A stretch of DNA of 64,000 bases from Promethearchaeota archaeon. GTDB lineage: Archaea; Asgardarchaeota; Lokiarchaeia; Sigynarchaeales; SOKP01. Below the pieces are notes generated by a model. That model did not search any database, was not told the DNA's origin, and saw nothing but the letters and a program-made list of their open reading frames with translations. Positions 55,141 through 63,960 of the stretch are shown one piece after another. Both the position numbers and the translations under genes were made by a program. The DNA lies in NCBI GenBank assembly GCA_019058515.1, contig JAHPYY010000192.1, positions 1-64,000 of the forward strand, in the 5' to 3' direction. How positions within the stretch are numbered: the stretch's first letter is position 1; the number at the start of each line of letters is the position of its first letter.

Positions 55141-56403
55141 TTAAGGTTCTAGACTTCTTTTTTTAGCAAATAAGTCTTTTAATTCGCCTAACACTTGTGA
55201 TCTTGCGTTTTCCTGCCTTTCCTCTTTTTCTTTCACGAATTGCTCTGAGGTTTTAATTTCAATTGGAATTCCAGCTTGAGCTAAATTAAAGGCTCCGCTT
55301 TCGATAGCGCGGAGCCTATTGTCAATCTCATCTAATTGTTGAGAGAGACTTTCAGATAACCTAATAACTAAATTCATGTTCTCTTCCAACACTTTTGCAA
55401 AACCTTCCAATTTTCTAACGGTTGGATCGGTTAACGCCCTATTATTTTTCATGATATCTTTCAAAATATGCGCAAATTCAGGTTCGTTCGATATTAGTGA
55501 AAAAATCGATGTAAGGTATATATCGTAGTCCAAACTGTTTGTTGTAAACAAATCATCTATGCTATCTCTTAAAAGTTCGGCGCTTAATTGAATAGTTGAA
55601 TCGTTTTTAATGTCTGGATCAAATTTATGAATAAAAACCATGATAAAAGGAGATTCTTCCAATGTGTTTAACGTATTAAGGATCTTCTCAAAATATTCCA
55701 ATGATTCTTCAAATTTATCCGTGTCTTGAACATCAATAACGTAAATGAGTAAATCGATTTGTAAAAAATATTTCTCGGGTTTCTTAAAATAATTGCTACG
55801 ATACCCCTCTTGACCTCCAAAATCCCATACTAACAGATCTAGATGTTTTCCCTCGATGAATTGCCTATTCACACCTTTCGTAGGTTTTAAAGAAGCTAAT
55901 TCTGAGATTCCCAATCTACCTCCAAACTTTGTAAGAATAGCGGTTTTACCCGCATTATCTAAACCAACAACCACGACTTTTTGAGTTTCTTTTTTCAGGT
56001 CGCTTTTTTCCTTCTTTATATCTTTAATAAGCGTACTAATAGTAATCGTTTTTATCAAGTTAACTTCAATTTTTGGGAACTTTTCTTTAAGTTCTTCTAT
56101 TTGGTTCTTTAACTTTTCTTTTTTGAGTGAAGTTTTGACTAGATCTTCACCATCTTCTTGAGTTTCAATAAAGCTTTCAAAGGGCGTTTCTTTATTTAGC
56201 TTACTCGCATCATCGATGCTTTTAATGTCAAGGATCTTTCCAATTGCTTCTGCTTCCTTCTTTGTTATGTATTTGCAAGAGTGAATGGGTAGATCGAGAA
56301 ATTCGCTTAAATTTTCTATATCATCGCAGCTTACTTCGTCTTGATCGAAAAATTTAGAACACAATTTTATTTTGTCTTTCACTTTTGATGCGTCTGTAGT
56401 CAT
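55141..56403 (-). CDS. Arf-like GTPase with helical N-terminal and coiled-coil C-terminal extensions
   Basis: 420 residues. The GTPase core lies at 142-330: GLDNAGKT 147-154, PTKG at 174-177 (Arf switch I), WDFGGQE 193-199 with the catalytic Gln, and HKFD 259-262 for NKxD. Residues 20-70 are small helices (DQDEVSCDDIENLSEFL, ITKKEAEAIGKIL) like a helix-hairpin or HTH unit, followed by a coiled-coil stretch of about 60 residues. After the core comes another coiled coil (LSESLSQQLDEIDNRLRAIE) and a charged tail. The Gln and both switches are intact, so it should cycle GTP. Flanks suggest a scaffold-bound switch. Confidence 0.9.
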   Translation of the reverse strand: MTTDASKVKDKIKLCSKFFDQDEVSCDDIENLSEFLDLPIHSCKYITKKEAEAIGKILDIKSIDDASKLNKETPFESFIETQEDGEDLVKTSLKKEKLKNQIEELKEKFPKIEVNLIKTITISTLIKDIKKEKSDLKKETQKVVVVGLDNAGKTAILTKFGGRLGISELASLKPTKGVNRQFIEGKHLDLLVWDFGGQEGYRSNYFKKPEKYFLQIDLLIYVIDVQDTDKFEESLEYFEKILNTLNTLEESPFIMVFIHKFDPDIKNDSTIQLSAELLRDSIDDLFTTNSLDYDIYLTSIFSLISNEPEFAHILKDIMKNNRALTDPTVRKLEGFAKVLEENMNLVIRLSESLSQQLDEIDNRLRAIESGAFNLAQAGIPIEIKTSEQFVKEKEERQENARSQVLGELKDLFAKKRSLEP

Positions 56404-56590
56404 GATTTTAACCTAATTACACAAATATTTAGAACTTCTTAACTTATTTCTTTATTTTAAACGCAAGTTATATAATATTACTTGGTAAATTTTGATTTAA
56501 ATTTTTTTTTAATGAATGAAAAAAATCTGAAATTAACTTTGAATTACATGAAGATTTATAAACTTAAACGATTATATACATAAATACGAA

Positions 56591-56600
56591 CTTATAAATT
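56591..56600 (+). promoter_or_regulatory. TATA-like element before tfb
   Basis: ACTTATAAAT-type sequence about 40 bases before the TFB start codon, fitting an archaeal promoter with a short leader. Assigned by pattern only. Confidence 0.35.
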
Positions 56601-56635
56601 TCCAATCAATTTCAAATATCCCTGTTTTTTTTCGA

Positions 56636-57550
56636 ATGTCCAATTTTGATGATGATGGTTTTTTCAAGGAGAAAGGCCCCGAGGAAGCAGAGTGTTGTGA
56701 CTCTCCAAAAATTGCACAAGAAGAGGGCTTTTACGTCTGTTTAAATTGTGGTTTTGTTTATTCGCGGGTATTAGATGATTCTCCGAGAAGAGCGTTTACA
56801 CAAGAAGAAATTCAAAAAAGAAAAAGTACTGAAAGAGTATACAGTCCAATTGGCCCTCGAACGATTATTAGAGGGAGTAGAGACGCACGAGGAACATTAT
56901 TAAGCCCAAAATATAAATCAAAGTTTAATAGATTAGCAAAAATTCACAGATCCCTTACGACCAGCTACGAGAGAAACCTCTGGATCGCTTTACCTAACCT
57001 TCAAAGGCTTCAAAAACGGTTAGGAATCCCCGAAACAGTAGCAGAAGATGCTTTAAGGATATACACCCAAACAGTGAAGAAAAAGTTAACAATGGGAAGA
57101 AGTATCGATACATTATTATCCGCTTCAATATTTTGCGCCCTTAGAGTTCATGGCATCCCAAGAACGGTTGAAGAAATTACTTCAATTGCCCAGATTCCGA
57201 AAAAGAAAGTAATTAAGAGCTATCGATTAATTCTGTACGAAGTTCTTCCTAATCTTAATTTAAAAGTTCAACACTTTACTCCCGATAGATATGTAGATAA
57301 ATTTATCGATGAACTTAAACTTTCGATGCAATGCCGAAACATAGCGGTTAAATTGATAGAGAAGGCTAAAGAGAAGTTTAATTTCGCTGGAAAAGATCCG
57401 AAAGGAATTGCGGCGGCGGCGATATACATTGCTTCAAAAATTTGCAATGAAAATAGGACTCAAAAGGAAATATCTAATCTCGCAAAGGTCACTGAGGTAA
57501 CCCTTAGAATGAGGGTTAAGGATTTACAGCGATTTGCAAATATAGTATAA
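56636..57550 (+). CDS. tfb: Transcription initiation factor B (TFB)
   Basis: 304 residues. N-terminal zinc ribbon (residues 18-40), B-reader/linker (RKSTERVYSPIGPRTII), and two cyclin-like repeats (about 105-200 and 210-304; YTQTVKKKLTMGRSIDTLLSA and AAAAIYIASKI...RTQKEISNLAKVTEVTLR). Recruits RNA polymerase to TBP-bound promoters. The ribbon is odd: CLNC supplies the second pair, but the first pair is adjacent C20-C21 instead of CxxC, so zinc binding may be altered. Asgard genomes carry several TFBs, so this may be a specialised one. Convergent with the giant solenoid gene, with stops abutting. Confidence 0.9.
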   Translation: MSNFDDDGFFKEKGPEEAECCDSPKIAQEEGFYVCLNCGFVYSRVLDDSPRRAFTQEEIQKRKSTERVYSPIGPRTIIRGSRDARGTLLSPKYKSKFNRLAKIHRSLTTSYERNLWIALPNLQRLQKRLGIPETVAEDALRIYTQTVKKKLTMGRSIDTLLSASIFCALRVHGIPRTVEEITSIAQIPKKKVIKSYRLILYEVLPNLNLKVQHFTPDRYVDKFIDELKLSMQCRNIAVKLIEKAKEKFNFAGKDPKGIAAAAIYIASKICNENRTQKEISNLAKVTEVTLRMRVKDLQRFANIV

Positions 57551-60500
57551 CTAAAAAATATCAATTAACACGCGTTCTTCTTCTAAAATAGGAATATTTT
57601 TGAGAATTTCTTCAACATCTTTGTCGTGATCCTTCAAATTGTATAATTTGATGTCTATTATTAGATGTAAAAGCATAATAAAGATTATATCTTCGATTAT
57701 GTTTCTGTTTGCGCTTAAATTCGATATTTTATTCTCAACATCTAGCTTAATTTGCTCAATATCAGTATCGGTTTTTATTAAAACCAACCCATAGAACAGT
57801 AGCATTAAAGCCCCTGTGAGAGTATCTTTTCTATTGAAAAAAGAATTCGCAAGTTCCAAGTACTTCTCTCCTGCTTTTTCGAATTGGTCACCTTTTAGTA
57901 GAGAGAATGGCTCTTGATAATAGCGTCGTTTCATCGCTTTCCTTTTTCGCAGAATTATGTCATCATCAATAATGTCTCGTAATTTTTGTTGTATTTTGCT
58001 CAAATTTTGTTCTATTGCTAATAAAATCTGCTTGCTTACTTGAGGTTCCTCTGCTTTTTGTTGGATGTTTTCATAAATCTCCTTCTGTTCTTTTGAAATG
58101 AAATTTTCAAGAAATTGCTTTTCTTGTTCAAAAAGAAATGCTTTCTTTAATAGCATGTCTATTAATCGAGAAATTAATGTTAAATTCCTCTGTTCAAGTA
58201 TTGAATAGATACACCTTATCAATTTGATTTCAGGAATATTCTGAATTATTTGCGTGTATTCAAAATTGCTTTCTATTTCACCTTCTATTATGGATTTGAC
58301 AATTTTCAAACTCTTTTCTTTTGCAAGCGTCAATGTGGCTAAAATTAAGCCGATTGGGTATTGGGTTGGATGGCCTTTTTTAATAAGTTCCCTAAAAGCC
58401 TCTAAATAAGCACTAGCGGCGTTTTCAAAATCATTTTTCTCTAAGAACTTAAGACTTTTGGCCCAATAATTATCTTTCATAAGTTTGCGTTTTGCAATAT
58501 CGTGCCTTTCGAAGGTGAATTCGTTTTCTATTTCTGACAGTCTCAGATTTATCTCTTCTTCCGAAAGAACTTCGCTAACTTGCTCTATCCCTTCTTTTAT
58601 TATCTTTTCTACATCTTGGGAAAATTCTGTTAGGTAGAAATCTTTTACAAACTGTAGTTCTTCTTCATATAGAGGAAGACTTTTTAAGAGCGGGAGAGAT
58701 TCGTTTGCAATTTCTTCTTCGTTAAGTTCAAAAGAATCAATTATAATTTTAATTAATGCTACAGAAAAAGTTTCGTTAAAGATCTGTCTTAGTTCTCCTA
58801 GAGAATTTTCTATCTTATCAATAAATTCGTGAATTTCCGAATAGCTTTTGTTTAATAAATACAAAAGACATGTAATCGCTAAAGAAACCCCCGCCATATT
58901 ATAATTGTTTAATGTAACTAATTTCTGAGTAATTTCTCTATAAGCTACAACTGCTTTATTGTATTGCCTGTGCTTTAAAAAGCTAAAAGCATCTTTAAAT
59001 ATGGCTCTTTTCAGGGCTTTTCTCTGTTTTACATCTTTCTGTTTGTCGAGTAATGCGTCTCTTGATTTGTTTTTTACTTTAAACAACCTTGCGGACAAAT
59101 CGAATTCTTTAAGTGAGAGTTTTAATTCTTGGGAGAATAGATTACTTCGTTCAGTTTCAATCTTCGAAATTTCTTGATGAATTTGCTTCCTATATATTTG
59201 TTTAGTGATTTTATCACTATATTTCAGCGCGGAAGAAATATCAGAGAACTCTAGGAAGCAATGGGCGATTTGTTCGTAAATTTCGTCAAAATTAATTGCT
59301 TGCCTTCCAATGTAAGACGAGTTAATCTTTTCTATATCCTTGATAATATCTAACGCATTATTAATTGTCGAAATATCCTTATTTTGGTCGAATAATTGTA
59401 GAGCTTTTTTCTTGGCAATATTTATGAAATCATAAGAAATAGATTGGGAACTGTTATATAATAGCTGATCACGGTATAGACCTGTAAACTTTTCATAGAG
59501 ACTTTTAACATAAGAATATTCGTTGTTTAAACCAAACGATTGTAAACTGTTAAATATTTTTTTATTTAGGGTAATAAGAACCTTTTTTTTGTTCTCATCT
59601 GATAGGCTGTAAAAGTTTTTTATGAATTCGTTAAATATTTCACCTTCAAGAAGAATATTTAACTGTTTTTTCAACAATACATCTCTAACCTTGTATTTTC
59701 CGATATTGTTCAAAAAATTTACCTGTTTACTGAGTATTAGAGACGCTTGGTTGTAGTCTCCATTAGTGAGAGCCGAATCTGCCTCCATAATCTTTTCCTT
59801 ATTTAAATTCGCAACCGTTTCATGTTCTATCTCAATAAACTCAAAAAAATCGTAAAAAGCAATTTTCTTTTCCAATTGAGACTCAAACTTTAATATTTCC
59901 TTATTTTTTTCTTCTATATTAGAGCTATAACTAGTTAGTTCCCTTTTAATGTCCAATGAATTCAAACTATTCATTAAATTAGATGCATTGTTAAAATCTA
60001 GCGAATCCAAATAGAGAATTATCACTTTTTTTAGGAGTGAGTCGAGGTTAGTTCTTGGGATTTTAAAGGTTACCCATATATTTTCTATTTCCTCAAAAAT
60101 GCGTTTAGCGTATGCTTTATTATTATTATTAATTTGTTCTTCAAAAATCAGAATTAGCAACGCTTCCATTCTAGTTGTGAATGCTTCTAGCAACTCGAAT
60201 AATCCTTCTCGCTGATATGTGTCAATGACATAGTATAGTTGATCTTTAGCACCTTCTAAATTACCGATTGATACTAAATAATTAATTGCGGACAGTGTCT
60301 TACTAGCGATTTCAGTTAATATCACTCTAACTTCGTTATGAGGTAATCGATCAAATACTTTATATGCGCTGTCGCATTTACACGCGGAAATCCAAGAGTT
60401 TACCGCTAATTTGAACAATTGAACAACTAAATCTTTACTATTTAATTCTATTGACGCCCATTGTGCTGCGTTCTCATACTGTTTAGCTGCCAGTTCGTAG

Positions 60501-61288
60501 TTATTATTATTGAACTCTCTATTAGCTTCTCTAAGAATAACTTGAACATAGCGTTCTTTGTATTCTACTAGCTTCTTTTTGTCGATATCTTTTAAGACTC
60601 TAGATGCTTCTAAGAATAGATTCATGCGAGAGTATAAAGTAGCCGCTTGTTCACTTACGATGTAATAATCGTGTTTTCCGAGCACTTCGTAAATAAATGC
60701 TACTTTTTCAAGCGATTTAGCAGCCTCATAGTATTTATTTTCGCGGTAGTATGTATTAACATTATCCACTAAAACCGGTAATCTCAACCATGAATTTTCT
60801 AAGTTGATTGGAGGAGATCCATTAATCATGGAATAAGTCAAACAATGTAGAAGCTGATAAAACTTGCTTGGAGGGATATTTGCAAAAACCTCTAAATCAG
60901 GATAATTAAACCAAATATAATCTAATAGATCGTTAACATTTAAGGATAAAATTCCATCTATTCCATTAAATACTATAATAGTTGGAATTTCTCTCTTAAC
61001 CTTATCTATTATCGCCAACAGCATGTCAAAAAGCTCTAATTCAGCTTCGTCCAGAGGATTAATAAAATAGATAACGCCATCCACGCTTGGGATTAATTCA
61101 TCGAAGTTAGCAGAGATAAGATCTGGGAAAATAATCTCTATGTCACATATATCCTCAATGATTTTATACTCTAACATCCATTCCAAATATGTTTCCTTGT
61201 TTTCCGGTTGTCTTTTTAATGCTGATGTTAAGAATGAAATCGAAAGTTCATTATCTCCTAAGATTAAGAGCCTAAAAAAATACTTCAT
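57551..61288 (-). CDS. Giant helical-solenoid protein with N-terminal pseudo-GTPase domain
   Basis: 1245 residues. Residues 1-165 look like a Ras-type fold without nucleotide site: FFRLLILGDNELSISFL sits where a P-loop would be (GxxxxGKS, here G11 to S16-I17-S18, no Lys), DGVIYFINP and TIIVFNGID correspond to beta-4 and NKxD. Residues ~185-1240 are helical hairpins of TPR/solenoid kind, many beginning YYEAAKSLEKVAFIYE, YELAAKQYENAAQW, YNKAVVAYREIT or FEKAGEKYLELA. No membrane segment. It may be a scaffold for GTPase or membrane-coat-like assemblies; that is inference from architecture. Confidence 0.8.
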   Translation of the reverse strand: MKYFFRLLILGDNELSISFLTSALKRQPENKETYLEWMLEYKIIEDICDIEIIFPDLISANFDELIPSVDGVIYFINPLDEAELELFDMLLAIIDKVKREIPTIIVFNGIDGILSLNVNDLLDYIWFNYPDLEVFANIPPSKFYQLLHCLTYSMINGSPPINLENSWLRLPVLVDNVNTYYRENKYYEAAKSLEKVAFIYEVLGKHDYYIVSEQAATLYSRMNLFLEASRVLKDIDKKKLVEYKERYVQVILREANREFNNNNYELAAKQYENAAQWASIELNSKDLVVQLFKLAVNSWISACKCDSAYKVFDRLPHNEVRVILTEIASKTLSAINYLVSIGNLEGAKDQLYYVIDTYQREGLFELLEAFTTRMEALLILIFEEQINNNNKAYAKRIFEEIENIWVTFKIPRTNLDSLLKKVIILYLDSLDFNNASNLMNSLNSLDIKRELTSYSSNIEEKNKEILKFESQLEKKIAFYDFFEFIEIEHETVANLNKEKIMEADSALTNGDYNQASLILSKQVNFLNNIGKYKVRDVLLKKQLNILLEGEIFNEFIKNFYSLSDENKKKVLITLNKKIFNSLQSFGLNNEYSYVKSLYEKFTGLYRDQLLYNSSQSISYDFINIAKKKALQLFDQNKDISTINNALDIIKDIEKINSSYIGRQAINFDEIYEQIAHCFLEFSDISSALKYSDKITKQIYRKQIHQEISKIETERSNLFSQELKLSLKEFDLSARLFKVKNKSRDALLDKQKDVKQRKALKRAIFKDAFSFLKHRQYNKAVVAYREITQKLVTLNNYNMAGVSLAITCLLYLLNKSYSEIHEFIDKIENSLGELRQIFNETFSVALIKIIIDSFELNEEEIANESLPLLKSLPLYEEELQFVKDFYLTEFSQDVEKIIKEGIEQVSEVLSEEEINLRLSEIENEFTFERHDIAKRKLMKDNYWAKSLKFLEKNDFENAASAYLEAFRELIKKGHPTQYPIGLILATLTLAKEKSLKIVKSIIEGEIESNFEYTQIIQNIPEIKLIRCIYSILEQRNLTLISRLIDMLLKKAFLFEQEKQFLENFISKEQKEIYENIQQKAEEPQVSKQILLAIEQNLSKIQQKLRDIIDDDIILRKRKAMKRRYYQEPFSLLKGDQFEKAGEKYLELANSFFNRKDTLTGALMLLFYGLVLIKTDTDIEQIKLDVENKISNLSANRNIIEDIIFIMLLHLIIDIKLYNLKDHDKDVEEILKNIPILEEERVLIDIF

Positions 61289-61398
61289 TATGATCCCATA
61301 AGATAAAGAGCCTAAAAAAAGATTATTAGAAATTATAAATTTAACTTTATTAAAGAGCTAATTAATAATAATCGCACTAAAATAAGAATTGTAGCCAC

Positions 61399-62079
61399 AT
61401 GAATAAAATCTTGGATTTTTTAGACCGTAATTACAACATAGTCAAATCGCGAATGATAACGCACATGAAATCGTCGTTAGAGTTTGGTAAAGAACTAATA
61501 GATAGTGAGTTAAATGCAGGAGTCCTAGATTTCATCGTAAAACCCATTGTAAAGTCATTTTATGAGATATGGGTTAAAAACGATGTCAAAAACGGAACAT
61601 TGAGTCAAATCAATACTGTCCTAGATGCCGCTGCTGAGTTAGTGAGAGAAGGGAACAATCAGGAAACTTTTGATGGTATTGTTGAGAGAGAATTCCCTAA
61701 GTATTTAAAAGCAGACCAAACCTATAGAAATTGTAAAAAAGATCACAAAAATTACAAAAGATTAGAAGAGAATACTAAGCAGACTTTTGTAAATTATTTA
61801 AAAAGGTTATCAATAATGCTTAGCGTGAATGAAGACTTAGAGAATTACGAAGAAATATATAAAATTGCCTTTAAAACCGAGGAAAACGCTCGAAACCATT
61901 TATTAAAACAATTAGAATTCACCGAAAAAGGAATTGAAGTTGTTGAGGAAGACCCTTCGATACTTTCTATACCAATAGGAAAAAGGATAGCGATCGACAT
62001 GATTAGAAAAGGATTTGAAAAGGTAAAAAGCGATTTTTTAGAGGGGGTAAATAGTACGTTCAATAACCCGAACTACTAA
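61399..62079 (+). CDS. Helical protein of unknown function, paralog A
   Basis: 226 residues, ATG at 61399. Helical; the core GKELIDSELNAGVLDFIVKPIVKSF is shared with the next gene, as are AELV...G, FPKYLKADQT, CKKDHKNYKRL and the end SILSIPIGKRI..MIRKGFEKVK. No known domain recognised. Charged, soluble. The paralog follows 100 bp downstream on the same strand, so a tandem duplication is clear; the two differ at roughly half the residues by eye. Confidence 0.75.
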   Translation: MNKILDFLDRNYNIVKSRMITHMKSSLEFGKELIDSELNAGVLDFIVKPIVKSFYEIWVKNDVKNGTLSQINTVLDAAAELVREGNNQETFDGIVEREFPKYLKADQTYRNCKKDHKNYKRLEENTKQTFVNYLKRLSIMLSVNEDLENYEEIYKIAFKTEENARNHLLKQLEFTEKGIEVVEEDPSILSIPIGKRIAIDMIRKGFEKVKSDFLEGVNSTFNNPNY

Positions 62080-62170
62080 TTTATTAAACTTATGTTTAAT
62101 TTAAGATCCCATGTCTTTATTCTAAATTATCATGCTCTTAAAACATATTTCCTGTTAAACTATGCCAATT

Positions 62171-62176
62171 AGGTGA
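62171..62176 (+). promoter_or_regulatory. Shine-Dalgarno site for paralog B
   Basis: AGGTGA, six bases before the ATA at 62183 and far from the first ATG at 62228. It supports initiation at ATA, as at the similar site before rpo7. Confidence 0.5.
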
Positions 62177-62182
62177 GAGAAA

Positions 62183-62845
62183 ATATCGGAATACATCGAC
62201 AAAAATTATAAAATTATTGAAAAAAGAATGATTGACCAAATGGAAGAATCTCTTAAATTTGGTAAAAAACTTATCGATAGCGAATTAAATACTGGAATTT
62301 TTGATTTTATAGTAAAACCTATAGTTAAATCGTTCTACAAGTATTGGAGTGAAAAAGACGCTCAGGTTGGCATATTAGAACAGATTCGGATAACTTTAGA
62401 GACCGCAGCTGAATTGGTAAAAAACGGATCTACATTTAATGAAGAGAATTATGGACTAATCGAAAGAAACTTCCCTATATACCTAAAAAACGATCAAACC
62501 GATAAGCAATGCAAAAAAAACCATAGAAATTATTCAAAATTAAAAGAAATCACCAAAAATTGCTTTATTAGTCAAGTTAAAGAGGCGATGATATTTTTAA
62601 GTGTCAAAGAGCAAGTTACTACTTACGAAGAACTGTGCCGAAGCGCATTTGATTCCAAGGAAAAAGCGCTTGCTGCGTTAAAGAAACAAATCGATTTTAA
62701 CGAACAGGGAATTTCTATTGTAGAAGGTGATGATTCAATACTAAATGTACCCGCAGGGAAAAACATCATATTAAAAGTGTTACGTAAAGGATTTGAATTA
62801 ACCAAAACAAAATTAATTGAAGAGTTAGACGAGATTTACAATTAA
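62183..62845 (+). CDS. Helical protein of unknown function, paralog B (apparent AUA start)
   Basis: About 220 residues. Similarity to paralog A continues upstream of the first ATG (62228): EYIDKNYKIIEKRM matches FLDRNYNIVKSRM. The only plausible start in that stretch is ATA at 62183, six bases after AGGTGA (62171-62176). A frameshift near 62175 is the alternative: losing one base would let the GTG inside the Shine-Dalgarno site open the frame. Sequence features as for paralog A, including the shared FIVKPIVKSFY and GKNIILKVLRKGFE. Confidence 0.65.
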   Translation: MSEYIDKNYKIIEKRMIDQMEESLKFGKKLIDSELNTGIFDFIVKPIVKSFYKYWSEKDAQVGILEQIRITLETAAELVKNGSTFNEENYGLIERNFPIYLKNDQTDKQCKKNHRNYSKLKEITKNCFISQVKEAMIFLSVKEQVTTYEELCRSAFDSKEKALAALKKQIDFNEQGISIVEGDDSILNVPAGKNIILKVLRKGFELTKTKLIEELDEIYN

Positions 62846-62892
62846 TTATAATTAATCTTATTATAATTAGCTTAAGTGAGTAGAAGCCTCTA

Positions 62893-63960
62893 TTGAACGA
62901 AAGTAAGAGTTCCCAACAAAAAAAAATTTATTCCCGAATTTTTCTTCAGATATTTGCTATATTTATAATGGTAATGAGTTATTATTACATTTCTGAAGTC
63001 TTTGGATCGATTTCCACTGCGTTCGTAGAGGATTCAGGACAGTATATAATATTTGGATTTAGCTTATTCGTATTTTGTCTATTATCTTTTATGGCAGGAC
63101 CAATCAATGGATTTGTTTCCGGGATTGTAGCAGAATTTCTTTATCAGCTATCTTTTTATAACCAATTGTACTTAGAATGGTGTATAATTATTGGTTTATT
63201 AGGTTTACTAAATGGGATGTATAAATACAAACCGACAAAATACCAAAATGCCATGAAAATTTATTATACTTTTTTAGCAGCTCTCACTTCATCGATCATT
63301 GCCTCTTTCTTAATAGCAGGATTTCAAATCGCTTTATATGGCTCGTTTAATCAACTCGAAGATATTATAATTAATTATGGTTTTAGATTTTTAATTCAAT
63401 CTCTAATATCTTATGTTTTTATTGTACCAATTATACTTGTGTTGTATGATCGTGCGTTAGGCACTAAAGAACGATTCTTATATCATATACTTCTAACTCA
63501 TCATCCAATTTCAGCAAGTGACCATACATTTTACTTTAAATTTGGCCGAACAAAAATAAATTTTTGCTCAAGATGTTCGGGAGTTATTATTGGAGGATTG
63601 GTGGCGTTATTTTTCACTCATTTAACAATAAATATTTTTAATATTACTTTTCCAGCAGAGTTAGCTGTGTTGTTATGTATAGTATTTCCTATACCTGGAT
63701 TAATCGATTGGGGAACCCAGAGGTTATTATATAGGAAAAGCACAACAGAATCTCGATTGTTAACAGGTTTTATTATCGGAAATGCGCTTCACTTCTTATC
63801 TTTTGCTACAAAGTATTTCGTATTAATGATGTTTATTGTAACGCTTTATTTTTCAATATTCTTTATTTTAGTTTATTTTGGAAACAAAAAGGAATTAAAG
63901 CGATTAGAAAAAGAGTCAAATCGTTTCTCTTCTGAAGGAAGAGAGGATTTTATCGAATGA
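62893..63960 (+). CDS. Membrane protein with C-terminal DUF2085 domain
   Basis: 355 residues from a TTG. About five hydrophobic helices in the first 190 residues, then the DUF2085 block HHPISASDHTFYFKFGRT with FCSRCSGVIIGGLVA, in which His, Asp and two Cys are conserved, and three more helices with RLLYRKSTTESRLLTGF. Function unknown. The stop overlaps the next start (ATGA), so the hydrolase downstream is coupled to it. Confidence 0.75.
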   Translation: MNESKSSQQKKIYSRIFLQIFAIFIMVMSYYYISEVFGSISTAFVEDSGQYIIFGFSLFVFCLLSFMAGPINGFVSGIVAEFLYQLSFYNQLYLEWCIIIGLLGLLNGMYKYKPTKYQNAMKIYYTFLAALTSSIIASFLIAGFQIALYGSFNQLEDIIINYGFRFLIQSLISYVFIVPIILVLYDRALGTKERFLYHILLTHHPISASDHTFYFKFGRTKINFCSRCSGVIIGGLVALFFTHLTINIFNITFPAELAVLLCIVFPIPGLIDWGTQRLLYRKSTTESRLLTGFIIGNALHFLSFATKYFVLMMFIVTLYFSIFFILVYFGNKKELKRLEKESNRFSSEGREDFIE

